A DNA stretch of 64,000 bases from Eutypa lata (Eukaryota > Ascomycota > Sordariomycetes > Xylariales > Diatrypaceae), in assembly GCA_022661535.1 (NCBI GenBank), contig JAKULF010000009.1, forward strand, positions 558,001-622,000. Reading direction: 5' to 3'. Every line of letters begins with the position of its first letter. Positions within the stretch are counted from its first letter, which is position 1. This document shows positions 63,301 through 64,000 of the stretch, one piece after another. A model generated the notes under the pieces. The model made no database searches, had not been told where the DNA came from, and was given only the letters and a program-made list of their open reading frames with translations. The translations under genes and the position numbers were made by a program.

Positions 63301-64000
63301 TAAATACTTTAATTAATACGCATTATTAACTTCGTTTTTACGCTTTATAAATTTTTTTATTTTATTTTTTTATCGTTTAATTATAATAATTTTACGTTAA
63401 ATTTAATAACGTTATTACGTAATTTCGTTATAATTACGTATATTTAATAATTATTTTCTTTATTTCTTTATATTATTAATTATAACTTTTTTTAATATTT
63501 AACGTTTTTTTAAATATTAATTTATTTATTATTATTATTAATATTAATATAATTTTATTTATTATTTTTTTTATTTTTTCTTAACGTTATTAATACGTTT
63601 TCGCTTCGAAAACGATTTCTTACTTTAATTATTACGATTTATTTATTTATTTATATTTAATTTTATTTTTTTAATTTTTTTTTATTATATATTCGTTATT
63701 AATTCTATACGTATAAATTACGATACGTAATTTAAATCGTATTAATTTATTTTTTTTTCGAAAATTCTTTTTTAACTTTTTATAATTTACGTTGAATTAA
63801 TTATATTTAATTATTTTATTTTTTATTTAATATATTATTTCGCTTTTAAATATTATAAATATAAAGTATTATTATTATATAAACGTTAATAAATCGTTAT
63901 ATTTAAACGTAACTTTATTTAATCTTTTTTATAATAAATAATAAAAATTAAAGTTTTTTACGAAAACGTTACGACTTTATAATTATAACGTTATTATATT
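60336..64000. repeat. AT-rich block with retained CpG
   Basis: A/T-rich to the end of the window, but CG dinucleotides (ACGTT, TCGTT) are visibly more common than in the 2.3-9.7 kb block, while CA/TG stay scarce. This fits RIP acting on CpA and a younger or originally more GC-rich element. On the minus strand near 63.0-63.6 kb long frames appear if TAA stops are read as former Gln codons, hinting at a decayed coding region. Class not determined. Confidence 0.75.

Noticed and set aside
62950..63620. Possible Tad1-like LINE reverse transcriptase on the minus strand
   Set aside because: Only a vague resemblance after mentally restoring Gln codons; no diagnostic reverse-transcriptase motif could be placed, so no class is claimed.

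Overview
The window looks like nuclear DNA of a filamentous ascomycete (Pezizomycotina). Genes carry many short GT-AG introns with fungal branch sites, the gene families are typical of moulds (Pth11-like rhodopsin-fold proteins, an iterative highly reducing polyketide synthase, a berberine-bridge-type oxidase, DHA2-type MFS efflux), and the genome is bipartite: gene islands of ordinary composition end abruptly against very AT-rich blocks almost lacking CpA/TpG, the hallmark of repeat-induced point mutation (RIP). No genus can be named from sequence alone. All gene models are hand-spliced; phases were checked but no similarity search was run.

Layout. 1-2.3 kb: a Pth11-like membrane protein. 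2.3-12.5 kb: AT-rich RIP-type block with decayed repeats and, near its inner end, a 15-bp satellite. 12.6-32.2 kb: a compact secondary-metabolite cluster of six genes: SDR-1 (-), FAD-linked oxidase (+), SDR-2 (+), SDR-3 (-), highly reducing PKS (+), MFS transporter (-). 32.3-34.9 kb: gene-free, with a MITE-like element. 34.9-41.3 kb: an RBR-type E3 ligase-like gene, an unrecognised nuclear-type protein and a small coiled-coil protein. 42-53 kb: a doubtful small gene, a secreted nucleoside-hydrolase-like (Sde182-type) protein, a small four-helix membrane protein, an unknown basic protein, a second Pth11-like gene and a wax-synthase-like gene with an in-frame stop. 53.6-64 kb: a second AT-rich block interrupted at 59.56-60.33 kb by a little-mutated island holding the same satellite in the opposite orientation.

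How the cluster may work (inference): the PKS (KS-AT-DH-degenerate MT-ER-KR-ACP, 2,471 aa, no release domain) would make a reduced, probably unmethylated polyketide chain; three dehydrogenases and a secreted-type flavin oxidase tailor it; the MFS pump exports it. No cluster transcription factor, thioesterase or P450 is seen. I do not recognise this gene set as a named pathway.
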